Positions 9,192 through 18,002 are shown, counted from the stretch's first letter. The stretch: DNA of 64,000 nt from Syntrophomonadaceae bacterium (GCA_003555415.1 PWHX01000012.1:19991-83990); one strand, 5' to 3'. A program made the numbers and translations. The notes: generated by a model not told the origin, from the letters alone.

Positions 9192-9235
9192 GATGAAAAA
9201 AGCGGAGGTATAAAACCTAGGGAGGAGGTGCAAAA

Positions 9236-9991
9236 TTGGCTGTAGTGTCCATGAAACAATTACTTGAAGCTGGTGTTCATTTTGGCCATCAAACTCGCAG
9301 ATGGAATCCCAAGATGAAAAATTACATCTTTACTGAGCGTAATGGTATCTATATCATTGACTTACAAAGAACAGTAAAGAGAATTGATGAAGCATATAAT
9401 TATTTTAAAGATATAGCTTCTCGGGGAGAAAAGGTTCTGTTTGTTGGGACAAAAAAACAGGCACAGGAATCGGTTCAAAAAGAAGCTGAAAAATGTGGCA
9501 TGTTTTATGTTAATCAAAGGTGGTTGGGAGGCATGTTGACTAACTTTCAAACCATTCGTAAAAGAATTGATCGTTTGTTTGATTTAGATAAGATGGAAGA
9601 GGATGGATTGTTTGAAGTCCTTCCAAAAAAAGAAGTCATAAGGCTTAAGCATGAAAAAGAAAAACTAGAAAAGTTTCTTGGTGGAATTAAACATATGAAA
9701 GAGCTTCCTACTGCTGTATACATTATTGATCCCCGCAAAGAAAGAATTGCCGTAGCGGAAGCAAGGAAACTGGGGATTCCTATAGTAGCTATTGTAGATA
9801 CTAATTGTGATCCTGATGAGATTGATCTTGTTATTCCAGGTAATGATGATGCTATTAGAGCTGTTAAGTTAATAACCAGCAAGCTGGCTGATTCTGTTTT
9901 AGAAGGTAAGCAGGGAATGCAGATGGAAGATGATGAGATAACTGAAGAAGGTAAAGAAGATAAAGAAGAAAAGATTGAAGTTACAGAGTAA
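9236..9991 (+). CDS. rpsB: 30S ribosomal protein S2
   Basis: Small-subunit protein S2. The N-terminus AVVSMKQLLEAGVHFGHQT fixes the start at TTG 9236, behind the strong site GGGAGGAGGTG. Other family signatures are WNPKMKNYIF, RWLGGMLTNF and IPIVAIVDTNCDPD. The 251 residues include an acidic C-terminal tail of about 25 residues (from MEDDEITEEGKEDKEEK), common in clostridial S2. It is followed by a terminator-like hairpin before tsf, so part of the transcription probably stops there and S2 is made in excess of EF-Ts. Confidence 0.98.
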   Translation: MAVVSMKQLLEAGVHFGHQTRRWNPKMKNYIFTERNGIYIIDLQRTVKRIDEAYNYFKDIASRGEKVLFVGTKKQAQESVQKEAEKCGMFYVNQRWLGGMLTNFQTIRKRIDRLFDLDKMEEDGLFEVLPKKEVIRLKHEKEKLEKFLGGIKHMKELPTAVYIIDPRKERIAVAEARKLGIPIVAIVDTNCDPDEIDLVIPGNDDAIRAVKLITSKLADSVLEGKQGMQMEDDEITEEGKEDKEEKIEVTE

Positions 9992-10010
9992 AAAATAATA
10001 ATGTATTATG

Positions 10011-10046
10011 AGTAAGGGTAGGTTAACGCTTACCCTTGCTTTTTTA
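10011..10046 (+). terminator. terminator or attenuator between rpsB and tsf
   Basis: AAGGGTA (10014-10020) pairs with TACCCTT (10031-10037), extended by flanking wobble pairs, and is followed by seven T. tsf has no clear promoter of its own, so partial read-through is likely. Confidence 0.75.
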
Positions 10047-10091
10047 CCTTTCAAAACATTTTAATTACATATTATTTAGGAGGTTTTAGTG

Positions 10092-10742
10092 ATGGTAAAA
10101 GCTGCTCTAGTCAAAGAACTTAGAGATAAAACAGGAGCAGGAATGATGGATTGTAAAAAAGCCCTGTTAGAGGCCGAAGGTAATCTGGATAAAGCTATTA
10201 CTATCCTTAGAGAGAAAGGATTATCTTCAGCGGCTAAAAAATCTGGGCGGATAACATCTGAAGGATGTGTAGATGCATATATTCATATGGGTGGTAAAAT
10301 CGGGGTTCTTCTGGAGGTTAATTGCGAAACAGATTTTGTAGCCAAAAATGATGAGTTCAAACAGTTTGTCCGGGATCTATGTATGCAGATTGCTGCTTCT
10401 AATCCACAATATATTTCGAGGGAGGAAGTGCCGGAAGAAGTAGTAAATAAAGAGAGTGAAATATTTAAAAACCAGGCATTATCGGAGGGTAAACCCGAAA
10501 AGATTGTAGACAAAATCGTTGAGGGAAAAATGGATAAATATTATCAAGAAATATGTTTATTGGAACAAGATTTTATAAGAGACACAGACTTTAAGATTAT
10601 GGATTTGCTCAAAGAAAAGATTGCAAAATTAGGTGAAAATATTACTATAAGGCGTTTTACCCGGTTTGTTATGGGCGAAGGCCTAGAAAAAAAAGAAAAT
10701 GACCTTGCAAAAGAAGTAGAAGACATAATCAGTACAGAATAA
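10092..10742 (+). CDS. tsf: translation elongation factor Ts
   Basis: EF-Ts exchanges GDP for GTP on EF-Tu. The N-terminal UBA-like domain VKELRDKTGAGMMDCKKAL and the core motif CETDFVAKNDEF, which inserts near the EF-Tu nucleotide site, are both intact. Start ATG 10092 is eight bases after AGGAGG; an adjacent in-frame GTG at 10089 is less well spaced. The 216 residues correspond to the shorter Gram-positive form. The rpsB-tsf-pyrH-frr order is nearly universal in bacteria. Confidence 0.97.
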   Translation: MVKAALVKELRDKTGAGMMDCKKALLEAEGNLDKAITILREKGLSSAAKKSGRITSEGCVDAYIHMGGKIGVLLEVNCETDFVAKNDEFKQFVRDLCMQIAASNPQYISREEVPEEVVNKESEIFKNQALSEGKPEKIVDKIVEGKMDKYYQEICLLEQDFIRDTDFKIMDLLKEKIAKLGENITIRRFTRFVMGEGLEKKENDLAKEVEDIISTE

Positions 10743-10747
10743 CCTTT

Positions 10748-10772
10748 AAAAAAGCACATTTGTGCTTTTTTT
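10748..10772 (+). terminator. terminator after tsf
   Basis: AAAGCAC (10751-10757), loop ATTT and GTGCTTT (10762-10768), flanked by A and T runs, then T to 10772. It separates tsf from pyrH. Confidence 0.85.
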
Positions 10773-10886
10773 CTTAAATCATCTCTTTACATTTTCTGAT
10801 TTTGCAAACAAATAATTCAAGCTTAAACAAGGAATTTTTATTAAAAATGTAGAATATTTTTAAGGACAGACTGGAGGTATCAATGG

Positions 10887-11603
10887 ATGGGGACGACACC
10901 CAAATTCAAGAGAGTTATTTTAAAACTTAGTGGCGAAGCTTTAGCAGGAAAAACTGGATTTGGAATTGACCCTGAAGTTCTCCTCTGTATTGCAGAACAA
11001 CTAAAGGATATACAGAAGATAAATGTACAAGTAACCATAGTTGTAGGAGGAGGAAATATATGGAGGGGCGCTCCTGCAGGTGCCCGGGGGATGGATAGAG
11101 CTACAGCTGATTATATGGGAATGTTGGCAACAGTTATTAATGCCCTGGCACTCCAGGATGCCCTTGAACAAAATGATATTGATACCAGAGTCCAGACAGC
11201 TATAGAAATGCGTCAGGTTGCAGAACCTTATATTAGACGCAGGGCTATTAGGCACCTGGAAAAAGGCAGGGTAGTAATATTTGCCGGTGGCACCGGTAAC
11301 CCTTATTTTTCTACAGATACGGCAGCTGCTTTAAGGGCGGCTGAAATAGAAGCAGGAGCTATTTTGCTGGCAAAGGGCAAGGTAGATGCTGTATATGAAG
11401 ATGATCCCATAACTAACCCCACAGCTAGAAAATTTACTGAACTTACTTACATGGAAGTTTTAAACATGAGTTTAGGGGTCATGGATTCCACAGCTGCTAC
11501 CCTGTGTATGGATAACAACATCCCTTTGATTGTATTTCAGTTAAAGTCGGATAATATTATTAAAGCTATAATGGGCGAAAAAATCGGTACTTTTATAAGC
11601 TAA
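10887..11603 (+). CDS. pyrH: UMP kinase
   Basis: Bacterial UMP kinase (amino-acid kinase fold) that makes UDP from UMP. Family motifs are KFKRVILKLSGEALAG at the start, VVGGGNIWRG, ARGMDRATADYMGMLATV and GAILLAKGKVDAVYEDDP. Length is 238 residues. The start ATG 10887 is nine bases after GGAGG; an out-of-frame ATG at 10883 ends after 15 codons. It is separated from tsf by a terminator, so it should have its own promoter in the preceding 110 bases, though I see only a weak candidate there. Confidence 0.97.
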   Translation: MGTTPKFKRVILKLSGEALAGKTGFGIDPEVLLCIAEQLKDIQKINVQVTIVVGGGNIWRGAPAGARGMDRATADYMGMLATVINALALQDALEQNDIDTRVQTAIEMRQVAEPYIRRRAIRHLEKGRVVIFAGGTGNPYFSTDTAAALRAAEIEAGAILLAKGKVDAVYEDDPITNPTARKFTELTYMEVLNMSLGVMDSTAATLCMDNNIPLIVFQLKSDNIIKAIMGEKIGTFIS

Positions 11604-11619
11604 GGAGGTAAATAATAAG

Positions 11620-12177
11620 ATGGCTGATGAAGTGTTTAGTAAAACAGAAGATAATATGAGTAAAGCTGTGGAGTCTTTAAAAAGAGATTTTAGCTATATA
11701 AGAGCAGGACGTGCAACTCCTTCGCTTCTGGATAAGATTACAGTAGATTATTACGGAACGGCAACTCCATTGAACCAACTGGCAACCGTAAGTGCTCCGG
11801 AACCCAGGCTTTTGATGGTTCAGCCCTGGGATAAAAATATAATCGGAGATGTTGAAAAGGCTATTTTGAAATCTGACCTGGGATTAACTCCAAATAATGA
11901 CGGTAACGTTATTCGGCTTCCGATACCTCAGCTCACAGAAGAAAGAAGAAAAGAACTGGTTAAAATGGTAAAAAATAAAGCAGAAGAAGGACGGGTAGCT
12001 GTACGAAACATTCGCAGAGAAGCTAATGATCAGCTAAAAAAAATGGAAAAAAGCAGTGACATTACAAAGGATGATTTAAAACGCCTGCAAGATGATGTTC
12101 AAAAACTTACGGACAAATATATTGCAGAAATAGATAAAACTGTTGGAAATAAGGAAAATGAAATAATGGAAGTATAA
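11620..12177 (+). CDS. frr: ribosome recycling factor
   Basis: RRF splits post-termination ribosomes together with EF-G. 185 residues, normal length, with the three-helix bundle plus beta domain. Signatures: FSYIRAGRATPSLLDKITVDYYG, shown in part by RAGRATPSLLDKITVDYYG, then LMVQPWDKNIIGDVEKAI and TEERRKELVKMVKNKAEEGR. AAGGAGGT lies before the ATG, and only 16 bases separate it from pyrH, so the two are co-transcribed. Confidence 0.97.
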   Translation: MADEVFSKTEDNMSKAVESLKRDFSYIRAGRATPSLLDKITVDYYGTATPLNQLATVSAPEPRLLMVQPWDKNIIGDVEKAILKSDLGLTPNNDGNVIRLPIPQLTEERRKELVKMVKNKAEEGRVAVRNIRREANDQLKKMEKSSDITKDDLKRLQDDVQKLTDKYIAEIDKTVGNKENEIMEV

Positions 12178-12270
12178 AGATTTATTTACTTAATTCAATT
12201 ATTTAGTTCATCCAAAATGAAGTAAAAGGTGAGGTTAGTATAAGCAAAATAAGATACTGCATATATAAGA

Positions 12271-12350
12271 TATAATGTTACAGCAGGGAAACCTTGCAGG
12301 CAATTATCTTATTAACGATGCAGGCCCCCTCAGAAAGAGGGGGTTTGTTT
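12271..12350 (+). promoter_or_regulatory. uppS leader with terminator-like hairpin
   Basis: A TATAAT at 12271-12276, without a good -35, is followed by a possible GCAGG/CCTTGC hairpin and then by CCCCCTC (12325-12331), loop AGAAA and GAGGGGG (12337-12343) with a T-rich tail. The hairpin ends only about ten bases before the uppS ribosome site. It could terminate frr transcripts or act as an attenuator of uppS. I do not recognise a riboswitch class here. Confidence 0.5.
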
Positions 12351-12366
12351 ATAAGGAGGCGGAAGA

Positions 12367-13119
12367 ATGGACTTTGAGGAGAAAGGGAAACAATTATACC
12401 AGTTAATAGATCAAGAACGTATACCTTATCATGTTGCTATTATAATGGATGGAAACGGCCGCTGGGCCAGGAAAAGAGGTCTGCCAAGGATTGCCGGGCA
12501 TAGGGCAGGAATTGATTCTTTAAGAGAAACCATACGAATTGCCAGGGAAATTGGAGTTAAAATATTAACCTTATATACTTTCTCCACAGAAAATTGGAAA
12601 AGGCCCAAGAGCGAAGTAAAGTTTCTAATGAAGCTTCCTGAAGAATATCTCCAAAAAGAAATAGAAGAACTTTGTGCCAATAACGTAAAAATCAGGGTTT
12701 TAGGACTAATTAAAGAACTTCCAGAAAATACAAGAAGAGCACTTGAAGATGCCATAAAAAGAACCAAGGGAAACGAAGGTATGGTTGTTAATTTTGCCAT
12801 GAATTACGGAGGCAGGGGAGATATTGTAAGGGCTGTAAAAAAAATTTCTCAATTGTTACTTCGGGATGATATAAAAGAAGGGGAAATTGATGAAGAAATA
12901 ATTTCCCAATACCTATATACAAAAGGATGCCCAGATCCTGATTTATTAATCAGGCCCAGCGGTGAATTGAGGATAAGTAATTTTCTCTTATGGCAAATAG
13001 CTTATACCGAGCTATGGTTTACAGATATTTATTGGCCTGATTTTAAAAAAACACATTTTTTACAGGCTGTTTACGATTTCCAGCGGCGTAATCGGAAGTT
13101 TGGAGGGATAAAAGGCTAA
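12367..13119 (+). CDS. uppS: undecaprenyl diphosphate synthase
   Basis: cis-Prenyltransferase that elongates farnesyl diphosphate to the C55 carrier lipid of cell-wall synthesis. The catalytic aspartate is Asp28 in IIMDGNGRWARKRGLPRIAG. Further motifs are LTLYTFSTENWKRP, VNFAMNYGGRGDIVRA and PDLLIRPSGELRISNFLLWQ. 250 residues, usual length. AAGGAGGCGG precedes the ATG. It begins the uppS-cdsA-dxr-rseP group, a standard bacterial cluster, and cdsA starts one base after its stop. Confidence 0.97.
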   Translation: MDFEEKGKQLYQLIDQERIPYHVAIIMDGNGRWARKRGLPRIAGHRAGIDSLRETIRIAREIGVKILTLYTFSTENWKRPKSEVKFLMKLPEEYLQKEIEELCANNVKIRVLGLIKELPENTRRALEDAIKRTKGNEGMVVNFAMNYGGRGDIVRAVKKISQLLLRDDIKEGEIDEEIISQYLYTKGCPDPDLLIRPSGELRISNFLLWQIAYTELWFTDIYWPDFKKTHFLQAVYDFQRRNRKFGGIKG

Positions 13120-13120
13120 A

Positions 13121-13909
13121 GTGTTAAAGAAACGAATATTAAGTGGAATTATAGGGATACCCTTAGCACTATTTATTATATATATGGGAGGAATAAGTTA
13201 CACTATAGCTATTTTAGTATTGGCTATACTGGGACTGGAGGAGTATAACAGGCTTTCTTTAAAAGGAAGCTATACTTTTCCTAGAAATCTGTCTTTTGTG
13301 TTAGCGTTTCTATATTTTATTATGTTATACTCAGGCGCTCCTTATGTTCTGGAGATGTTTTTAGTTTTTCTTTTATTTCCTCTTTCTTTTTATTTTGTCT
13401 TTATTCATGAATTTAATCTGCGGGATTTATTATTTGCCTCCTGGGGCATGATATACATTATCTGGCTTTTTGGGTTTCTTATAGTCCTTCGGGATTTACC
13501 TGAAGGTTTAACTTATACGCTATTGCTATTTATTGCCATCTGGCTTAATGATATAGCAGCTTTTTTTGTAGGCAGTTATTTGGGGAAGCATAAACTTATT
13601 CCCCGGGTGAGCCCTAATAAAACCATAGAGGGGGCTGCAGGAGGATTAGCGGTTACTGTTATATTTGTATTATTATTTAGAGGTTATATTAATTTTGCAT
13701 TTTCAACGGCTTTGCTGGCAGGATTGTTGATTTCAATTTTTGGCCAGGCAGGAGACCTTGTTGAGTCTGCTATAAAAAGAAGTTTAAAGGTAAAAGATTC
13801 GGGAGATATTATACCCGGTCATGGAGGGATTCTAGACCGTTTTGATAGCGTTTTGTTTGTTGCGCCTATTTTATATTTTTATATAAAAATTGTGCTTAAA
13901 GTGTTGTAA
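13121..13909 (+). CDS. cdsA: phosphatidate cytidylyltransferase
   Basis: Integral membrane enzyme making CDP-diacylglycerol from phosphatidate and CTP, the substrate of PgsA encoded further on. The 262 residues are mostly hydrophobic with about seven or eight membrane helices. The C-terminal signature is present: SAIKRSLKVKDSGDIIPGHG followed by GILDRFDS. The start is GTG, one base after the uppS stop, so translation is probably coupled. Confidence 0.95.
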   Translation: MLKKRILSGIIGIPLALFIIYMGGISYTIAILVLAILGLEEYNRLSLKGSYTFPRNLSFVLAFLYFIMLYSGAPYVLEMFLVFLLFPLSFYFVFIHEFNLRDLLFASWGMIYIIWLFGFLIVLRDLPEGLTYTLLLFIAIWLNDIAAFFVGSYLGKHKLIPRVSPNKTIEGAAGGLAVTVIFVLLFRGYINFAFSTALLAGLLISIFGQAGDLVESAIKRSLKVKDSGDIIPGHGGILDRFDSVLFVAPILYFYIKIVLKVL

Positions 13910-13934
13910 TTTTATGGATTTAGGGGGAAAATAT

Positions 13935-15095
13935 ATGAAAAAGCATTTGGTTTTGCTTGGCTCTACCGGTTCTATAGGTCAGCAAACCCTTTCTGTTGCA
14001 GATAAATTTCCCGAACGCTTTACTATAGCTGGCCTGGCTGCCGGGTCAAATATTGATTTATTAGAAAAGCAGGCAAGGTTATTTAAGCCTGCTATGATTG
14101 CTATAGCAAAAAAAGAGCTGGTTCCGGAATTAGAAAAAAGGCTGAGGGATACTAATGTAAGGGTCCTGGGTGGTGAAAAAGGACTTTTAGAAATGGTTGG
14201 TATTTCCAGGGCAGATTGGATTGTAAATGCCCTGGTGGGGTTTAGCGGATTAAGGCCGACAGCTTTGGCCCTGGAAGAAGGAAAAAATATTGCTTTAGCC
14301 AATAAAGAAACTTTGGTAGCCGGGGGAGAGTTGATTATGACCCTGGCTAAAAATAAGGGTTTAGATATTGTCCCTATCGATAGTGAGCATTCGGCTATAT
14401 TTCAGTGTCTTCAAGGTGAAAAAGACAACAAAATTTATAAAATATATTTGACAGCTTCAGGGGGACCTTTTAGAGGTTATAGCCTGGAAGATTTATCCCG
14501 AGTTAAGTTGGAGCAGGCTTTGAAACATCCCAACTGGGTTATGGGTAAAAAGATTACTATAGATTCAGCAACTTTGATGAATAAAGGACTGGAGGTTCTG
14601 GAAGCAAAGGCTCTTTTTGGATTAGGCCTGGAACAGATTGAAGTTGTTATTCATCCTCAGAGCATTATTCATTCAATGGTAGAGTTTATTGACAGTGCTG
14701 TTCTGGCTCAACTGGGTGAACCAGATATGGGTGTGCCCATACAGTATGCCCTGACTTACCCAAAGCGTTGGCAAAATGATTTTAAAAGGTTAGATTGGAG
14801 GAAGATCAAAACTTTAAGCTTTGAACAGCCTGATACGAGAGTTTTTAGATGCTTAAAGCTTGCTTATGAGGCAGGGGAAGCAGGAGGAACCATGCCTGCG
14901 GTGATGAACGCAGCCAATGAAATAGCTGTTGAATTATTTTTAAATGAACAGATTTCTTTTCTGGATATACCTTGTATAATTGAGAAAGCAATGCATAAAC
15001 ATAAAGTAATTTTAGAACCATCTTTAGAAGACATTAAAAGAATTGACATGGAAATAAGGGAACAGGCATCTTTTTTTAAGAATGATTTATTTTAA
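13935..15095 (+). CDS. dxr: 1-deoxy-D-xylulose 5-phosphate reductoisomerase
   Basis: Second enzyme of the MEP isoprenoid pathway, converting DXP to MEP with NADPH and a divalent metal. The N-terminal NADPH motif is LVLLGSTGSIGQQTL. The metal and substrate region has IDSEHSAIFQCLQ, TASGGPFRG and HPNWVMGKKITIDSATLMNK. The start is ATG 13935 behind GGGGG; the frame extends 15 codons upstream into cdsA, but that part (MCLKCCN...) does not resemble the family. 386 residues. Confidence 0.97.
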   Translation: MKKHLVLLGSTGSIGQQTLSVADKFPERFTIAGLAAGSNIDLLEKQARLFKPAMIAIAKKELVPELEKRLRDTNVRVLGGEKGLLEMVGISRADWIVNALVGFSGLRPTALALEEGKNIALANKETLVAGGELIMTLAKNKGLDIVPIDSEHSAIFQCLQGEKDNKIYKIYLTASGGPFRGYSLEDLSRVKLEQALKHPNWVMGKKITIDSATLMNKGLEVLEAKALFGLGLEQIEVVIHPQSIIHSMVEFIDSAVLAQLGEPDMGVPIQYALTYPKRWQNDFKRLDWRKIKTLSFEQPDTRVFRCLKLAYEAGEAGGTMPAVMNAANEIAVELFLNEQISFLDIPCIIEKAMHKHKVILEPSLEDIKRIDMEIREQASFFKNDLF

Positions 15096-15113
15096 GTAAG
15101 GAGTTGATGTAGC

Positions 15114-16136
15114 TTGACTACCCTTGTAGCTTCAATAATAATTTTTGGGTTATTAATATTTTTTCATGAGTTCGGGCATTTTATCGTGGCTAAAAAGGTA
15201 GGTATCGGTGTTTTGGAGTTTGCCATTGGCTTTGGCCCAAAGATCTTTTCTTTTGAAAAGGATGGCACCAAATATTCTTTACGAGCTTTGCCCCTGGGGG
15301 GGTTTTGCCGTTTAAAGGGGGAAGATCCTGAAGAAGTAAATGAAGAAGATAGTTTTCAGGGAAAATCCTTAAGGGACAGGTTTGCGGTTATTGTTGCCGG
15401 ACCTATAATGAATTTTGTCCTAGCTATTCTACTATTTTTTCTAATATATTTCTTTATATTTGGAGTTCCTATAGGTGAGTCCACCCGGATTGGAGAAGTC
15501 CTTCCTGAGGGTGAGGCATCTAAAGTTGGCATGCAAACAGGGGATGAGATAACTGCCATTAATGAAAAAGAAGTAGGTAAATGGGATGAAGTTGTTGGTA
15601 TCATTAACGATAATCCTGAAAAGGAAATAGCTATAAGTTTCCAGAGAAATGATAAGAATATGGAGGTTACAGTAGTTCCCCAGCCAGATCCTCAGACTGA
15701 TAAGGGCCTTATAGGGATAGCTCCTGAGACCAGGAAATATGCTCTTTTTAGTTCTATCGGTATGGGAATAAGTAACACCTGGTGGTTTACTCAGTTTATA
15801 GTAGTAAGTATTGGTGAAATAATAACCGGTCAAATAGAAGCAGATGTCGCCGGGCCTATAGGTATTGTTCAGATGGTGGGGGAAGTAGCTGAAACAGGGG
15901 TTTCTAACCTGATGACTTTGGCAGCGATTCTCAGTATCCACCTGGGGTTGTTAAACCTTTTACCAATTCCTGCTTTAGACGGGAGCAGGTTAATGTTTTT
16001 CCTATTGGAAGGAATAAGGGGAAAACCGGTAGATCCAAACAAAGAAAGTTTTATTCATTTCATAGGTTTTACCCTTCTAATATTATTGATGGTATTTATT
16101 GCTTTTAGTGACCTGGCAAGACTGGATATTTTCTGA
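15114..16136 (+). CDS. rseP: site-2 membrane metalloprotease RseP/RasP
   Basis: M50 intramembrane zinc protease of 340 residues. The zinc motif HEFGH (His18, Glu19, His22) lies in the first membrane helix, and the third ligand is in LLPIPALDGSRL in the C-terminal membrane part. A single PDZ domain lies at about residues 115-190 (IGEVLPEGEASKVGMQTGD). RasP in Bacillus cleaves anti-sigma factors and remnant signal peptides. The start is TTG after AAGGAG, which places the first membrane helix at the N-terminus as expected. Confidence 0.95.
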   Translation: MTTLVASIIIFGLLIFFHEFGHFIVAKKVGIGVLEFAIGFGPKIFSFEKDGTKYSLRALPLGGFCRLKGEDPEEVNEEDSFQGKSLRDRFAVIVAGPIMNFVLAILLFFLIYFFIFGVPIGESTRIGEVLPEGEASKVGMQTGDEITAINEKEVGKWDEVVGIINDNPEKEIAISFQRNDKNMEVTVVPQPDPQTDKGLIGIAPETRKYALFSSIGMGISNTWWFTQFIVVSIGEIITGQIEADVAGPIGIVQMVGEVAETGVSNLMTLAAILSIHLGLLNLLPIPALDGSRLMFFLLEGIRGKPVDPNKESFIHFIGFTLLILLMVFIAFSDLARLDIF

Positions 16137-16163
16137 CCACAGTAAAAAAAATGAGGGTGACGA

Positions 16164-17276
16164 ATGGTGGAAAGAAATAAAACATTACAGGTTAAGGCTG
16201 GAAACGTGCTTATAGGGGGAGGTTCCACAATAAGCATACAGTCTATGACTAATACAGATACAAGGGATGTTGAAGCTACAGTTAAACAGATTAAGCTGCT
16301 GGAAGAAGTAGGGTGTGAGCTGGTTAGAGTTGCTGTTCCCGATGAAGAGGCTGCAGGGGTTTTGGGAGCAATAAAAAAAAGAATAAATATTCCCCTTATA
16401 GCAGATATCCACTTTAATCACAGGTTGGCTTTAACAGCCCTGGAGGAAGGGGTAGACAAGGTAAGGGTAAATCCTGGAAATATAGGGAGCAGGGAAAGAG
16501 TTAAAGAAGTGGTTAATTCTGCCCGGGATAAAGGTGTTCCCATCAGGATAGGAGTTAATGCCGGCTCTGTTGAGAAGTCAATATTAGAAAAATATGGTGC
16601 GCCAACGGCTGAAGCCCTGGCAGAGTCAGCCATGGGCCATGTAAGGCTGTTGGAGGAATTAAATTTCAAGGATATAGTTATTTCTTTAAAGGCTGCAGAA
16701 GTAGAGAAAATGATTAAGGCTTACCTGTTAATTTCTAAAAGGGTTGATTATCCCCTTCACCTTGGAGTTACAGAAGCCGGAACTTTTATGCGGGCTGCAG
16801 TTAAGTCTTCTGTTGGTATGGGGCACCTGTTACTAAATGGGATTGGTGATACTATAAGGGTATCAATTACTGGGGATCCCCTGGAGGAGATAATGGTTGC
16901 AAGGGAAATACTCAGGTCTACAGGTTTGAGGCTAATAGGCCCAGAAATAATATCATGTCCTACCTGTGGAAGATGTGAGATAGGCTTAATATCCCTGGCA
17001 GAAGAGGTGGAGAGAAGAGTCCGATTTATTAAGCATCCTATCAAACTGGCTATTATGGGTTGTGTGGTTAATGGCCCCGGCGAGGCCAGGGGGGCGGATA
17101 TAGGTATTGCCGGTGGTAGAGGAGCTGGTGTTTTATTTAAGAAGGGAAAAGTTTTGAGAAAAGTACCAGAGGATAAGCTTGTAGAAGAGTTAATGGGAGA
17201 GGTGGATACTTATTTAAGTGAGCAGGGACATAATAACATAGTTAAAGCAGATAAGCTTGAAACGGAGGGTAAATAA
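16164..17276 (+). CDS. ispG: 4-hydroxy-3-methylbut-2-en-1-yl diphosphate synthase
   Basis: Iron-sulfur enzyme of the MEP pathway that forms HMBPP from MEcPP. The N-terminal barrel shows GGSTISIQSMTNTDTRD and IADIHFNHRLA. The [4Fe-4S] ligands are in ISCPTCGRCEIG and MGCVVNGPGEARGADIGIAG. 370 residues is the bacterial two-domain length. GAGGGTGA is placed just before the ATG. dxr, rseP and ispG are adjacent as in many Clostridia. The enzyme needs cluster supply, for which the sufCB pair at 38.9-40.5 kb is the only candidate in the window. Confidence 0.97.
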   Translation: MVERNKTLQVKAGNVLIGGGSTISIQSMTNTDTRDVEATVKQIKLLEEVGCELVRVAVPDEEAAGVLGAIKKRINIPLIADIHFNHRLALTALEEGVDKVRVNPGNIGSRERVKEVVNSARDKGVPIRIGVNAGSVEKSILEKYGAPTAEALAESAMGHVRLLEELNFKDIVISLKAAEVEKMIKAYLLISKRVDYPLHLGVTEAGTFMRAAVKSSVGMGHLLLNGIGDTIRVSITGDPLEEIMVAREILRSTGLRLIGPEIISCPTCGRCEIGLISLAEEVERRVRFIKHPIKLAIMGCVVNGPGEARGADIGIAGGRGAGVLFKKGKVLRKVPEDKLVEELMGEVDTYLSEQGHNNIVKADKLETEGK

Positions 17277-17280
17277 GTAT

Positions 17281-17922
17281 ATGAAGGCTATAGCCATTAT
17301 TCCTGCCTTTAATGAAGAAAAGACCATAGGTGATATTATAGTAACTTTAAAAGATGTACCTCTGGTAAAAGATATAATTGTAGTAAGCGATGGTTCAACC
17401 GATGGAACAGTAGAGGTGGCCGAAGCCCTGGGGTCTAAAGTTATAGAGCTTTCAGAGAACAGGGGTAAGGGTGGAGCTATGAAGGCTGGCCTGGACTGCA
17501 CAGCTGCGGAAATAATATTATTTCTAGATGCTGACCTGATAGGTTTGACCAAAAAGCATGTTTGTGATCTGCTAGAACCTGTTATCAGCCAGGAAGCTGA
17601 AATGACCATAGGTGTTTTCGAGAAGGGCAGAGTAGCTACTGATCTTGCTCAGAGAGTAGCACCTTATTTGTCCGGACAGAGGGCAGTTAAGCGTTCTGTT
17701 TTAGAGAACATATCAGATATAGATATGGCCAGGTTTGGAGTTGAAGTAGCTTTAACCAGGTATCTTGAATCAAGTAATGTTAAGGTAAAGCAGGTTCTTT
17801 TGGATGATATGTCTCATGTTATGAAGGAAGAAAAGCTTGGAGTGGTTAGAGGGTTTGCAGCTAGAATCAAAATGTACTGGGAAATTGTAAAATACCTGGT
17901 AAGTAAGGAAAGCGTTAGATAG
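17281..17922 (+). CDS. family 2 glycosyltransferase, soluble
   Basis: GT-A fold transferase of 213 residues. The N-terminus AIAIIPAFNEEKTIGDIIV and VVSDGSTDGT bind the nucleotide sugar, ENRGKGGAMKAGL is the usual helix after it, and LFLDADLIG carries the metal-binding DXD. No membrane helix is visible, unlike dolichyl-phosphate-mannose synthase relatives. ATG 17281 after GGAGGG is preferred. It follows ispG by four bases and sits where many Clostridia carry proS and polC. The sugar and acceptor cannot be told from the sequence. Confidence 0.8.
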   Translation: MKAIAIIPAFNEEKTIGDIIVTLKDVPLVKDIIVVSDGSTDGTVEVAEALGSKVIELSENRGKGGAMKAGLDCTAAEIILFLDADLIGLTKKHVCDLLEPVISQEAEMTIGVFEKGRVATDLAQRVAPYLSGQRAVKRSVLENISDIDMARFGVEVALTRYLESSNVKVKQVLLDDMSHVMKEEKLGVVRGFAARIKMYWEIVKYLVSKESVR

Positions 17923-17943
17923 CGGAGTTATTCCAGGTTTATC

Positions 17944-17972
17944 TTGCACAAACATCCTGTTTATGGTACAAT
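17944..17972 (+). promoter_or_regulatory. sigma-A promoter of the rimP-nusA-infB operon
   Basis: TTGCAC (17944-17949), 17-base spacer, TACAAT (17967-17972) with an extended TGG just upstream. It is well placed before the hairpin and rimP. Confidence 0.8.
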
Positions 17973-18002
17973 ATATAAAGAAATTTATCCGGGGTCTTTA
18001 AG

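Noticed and set aside
13890..13934. Earlier start of Dxr within cdsA
   Set aside because: The 15 extra residues are unlike the family and lack a ribosome site.
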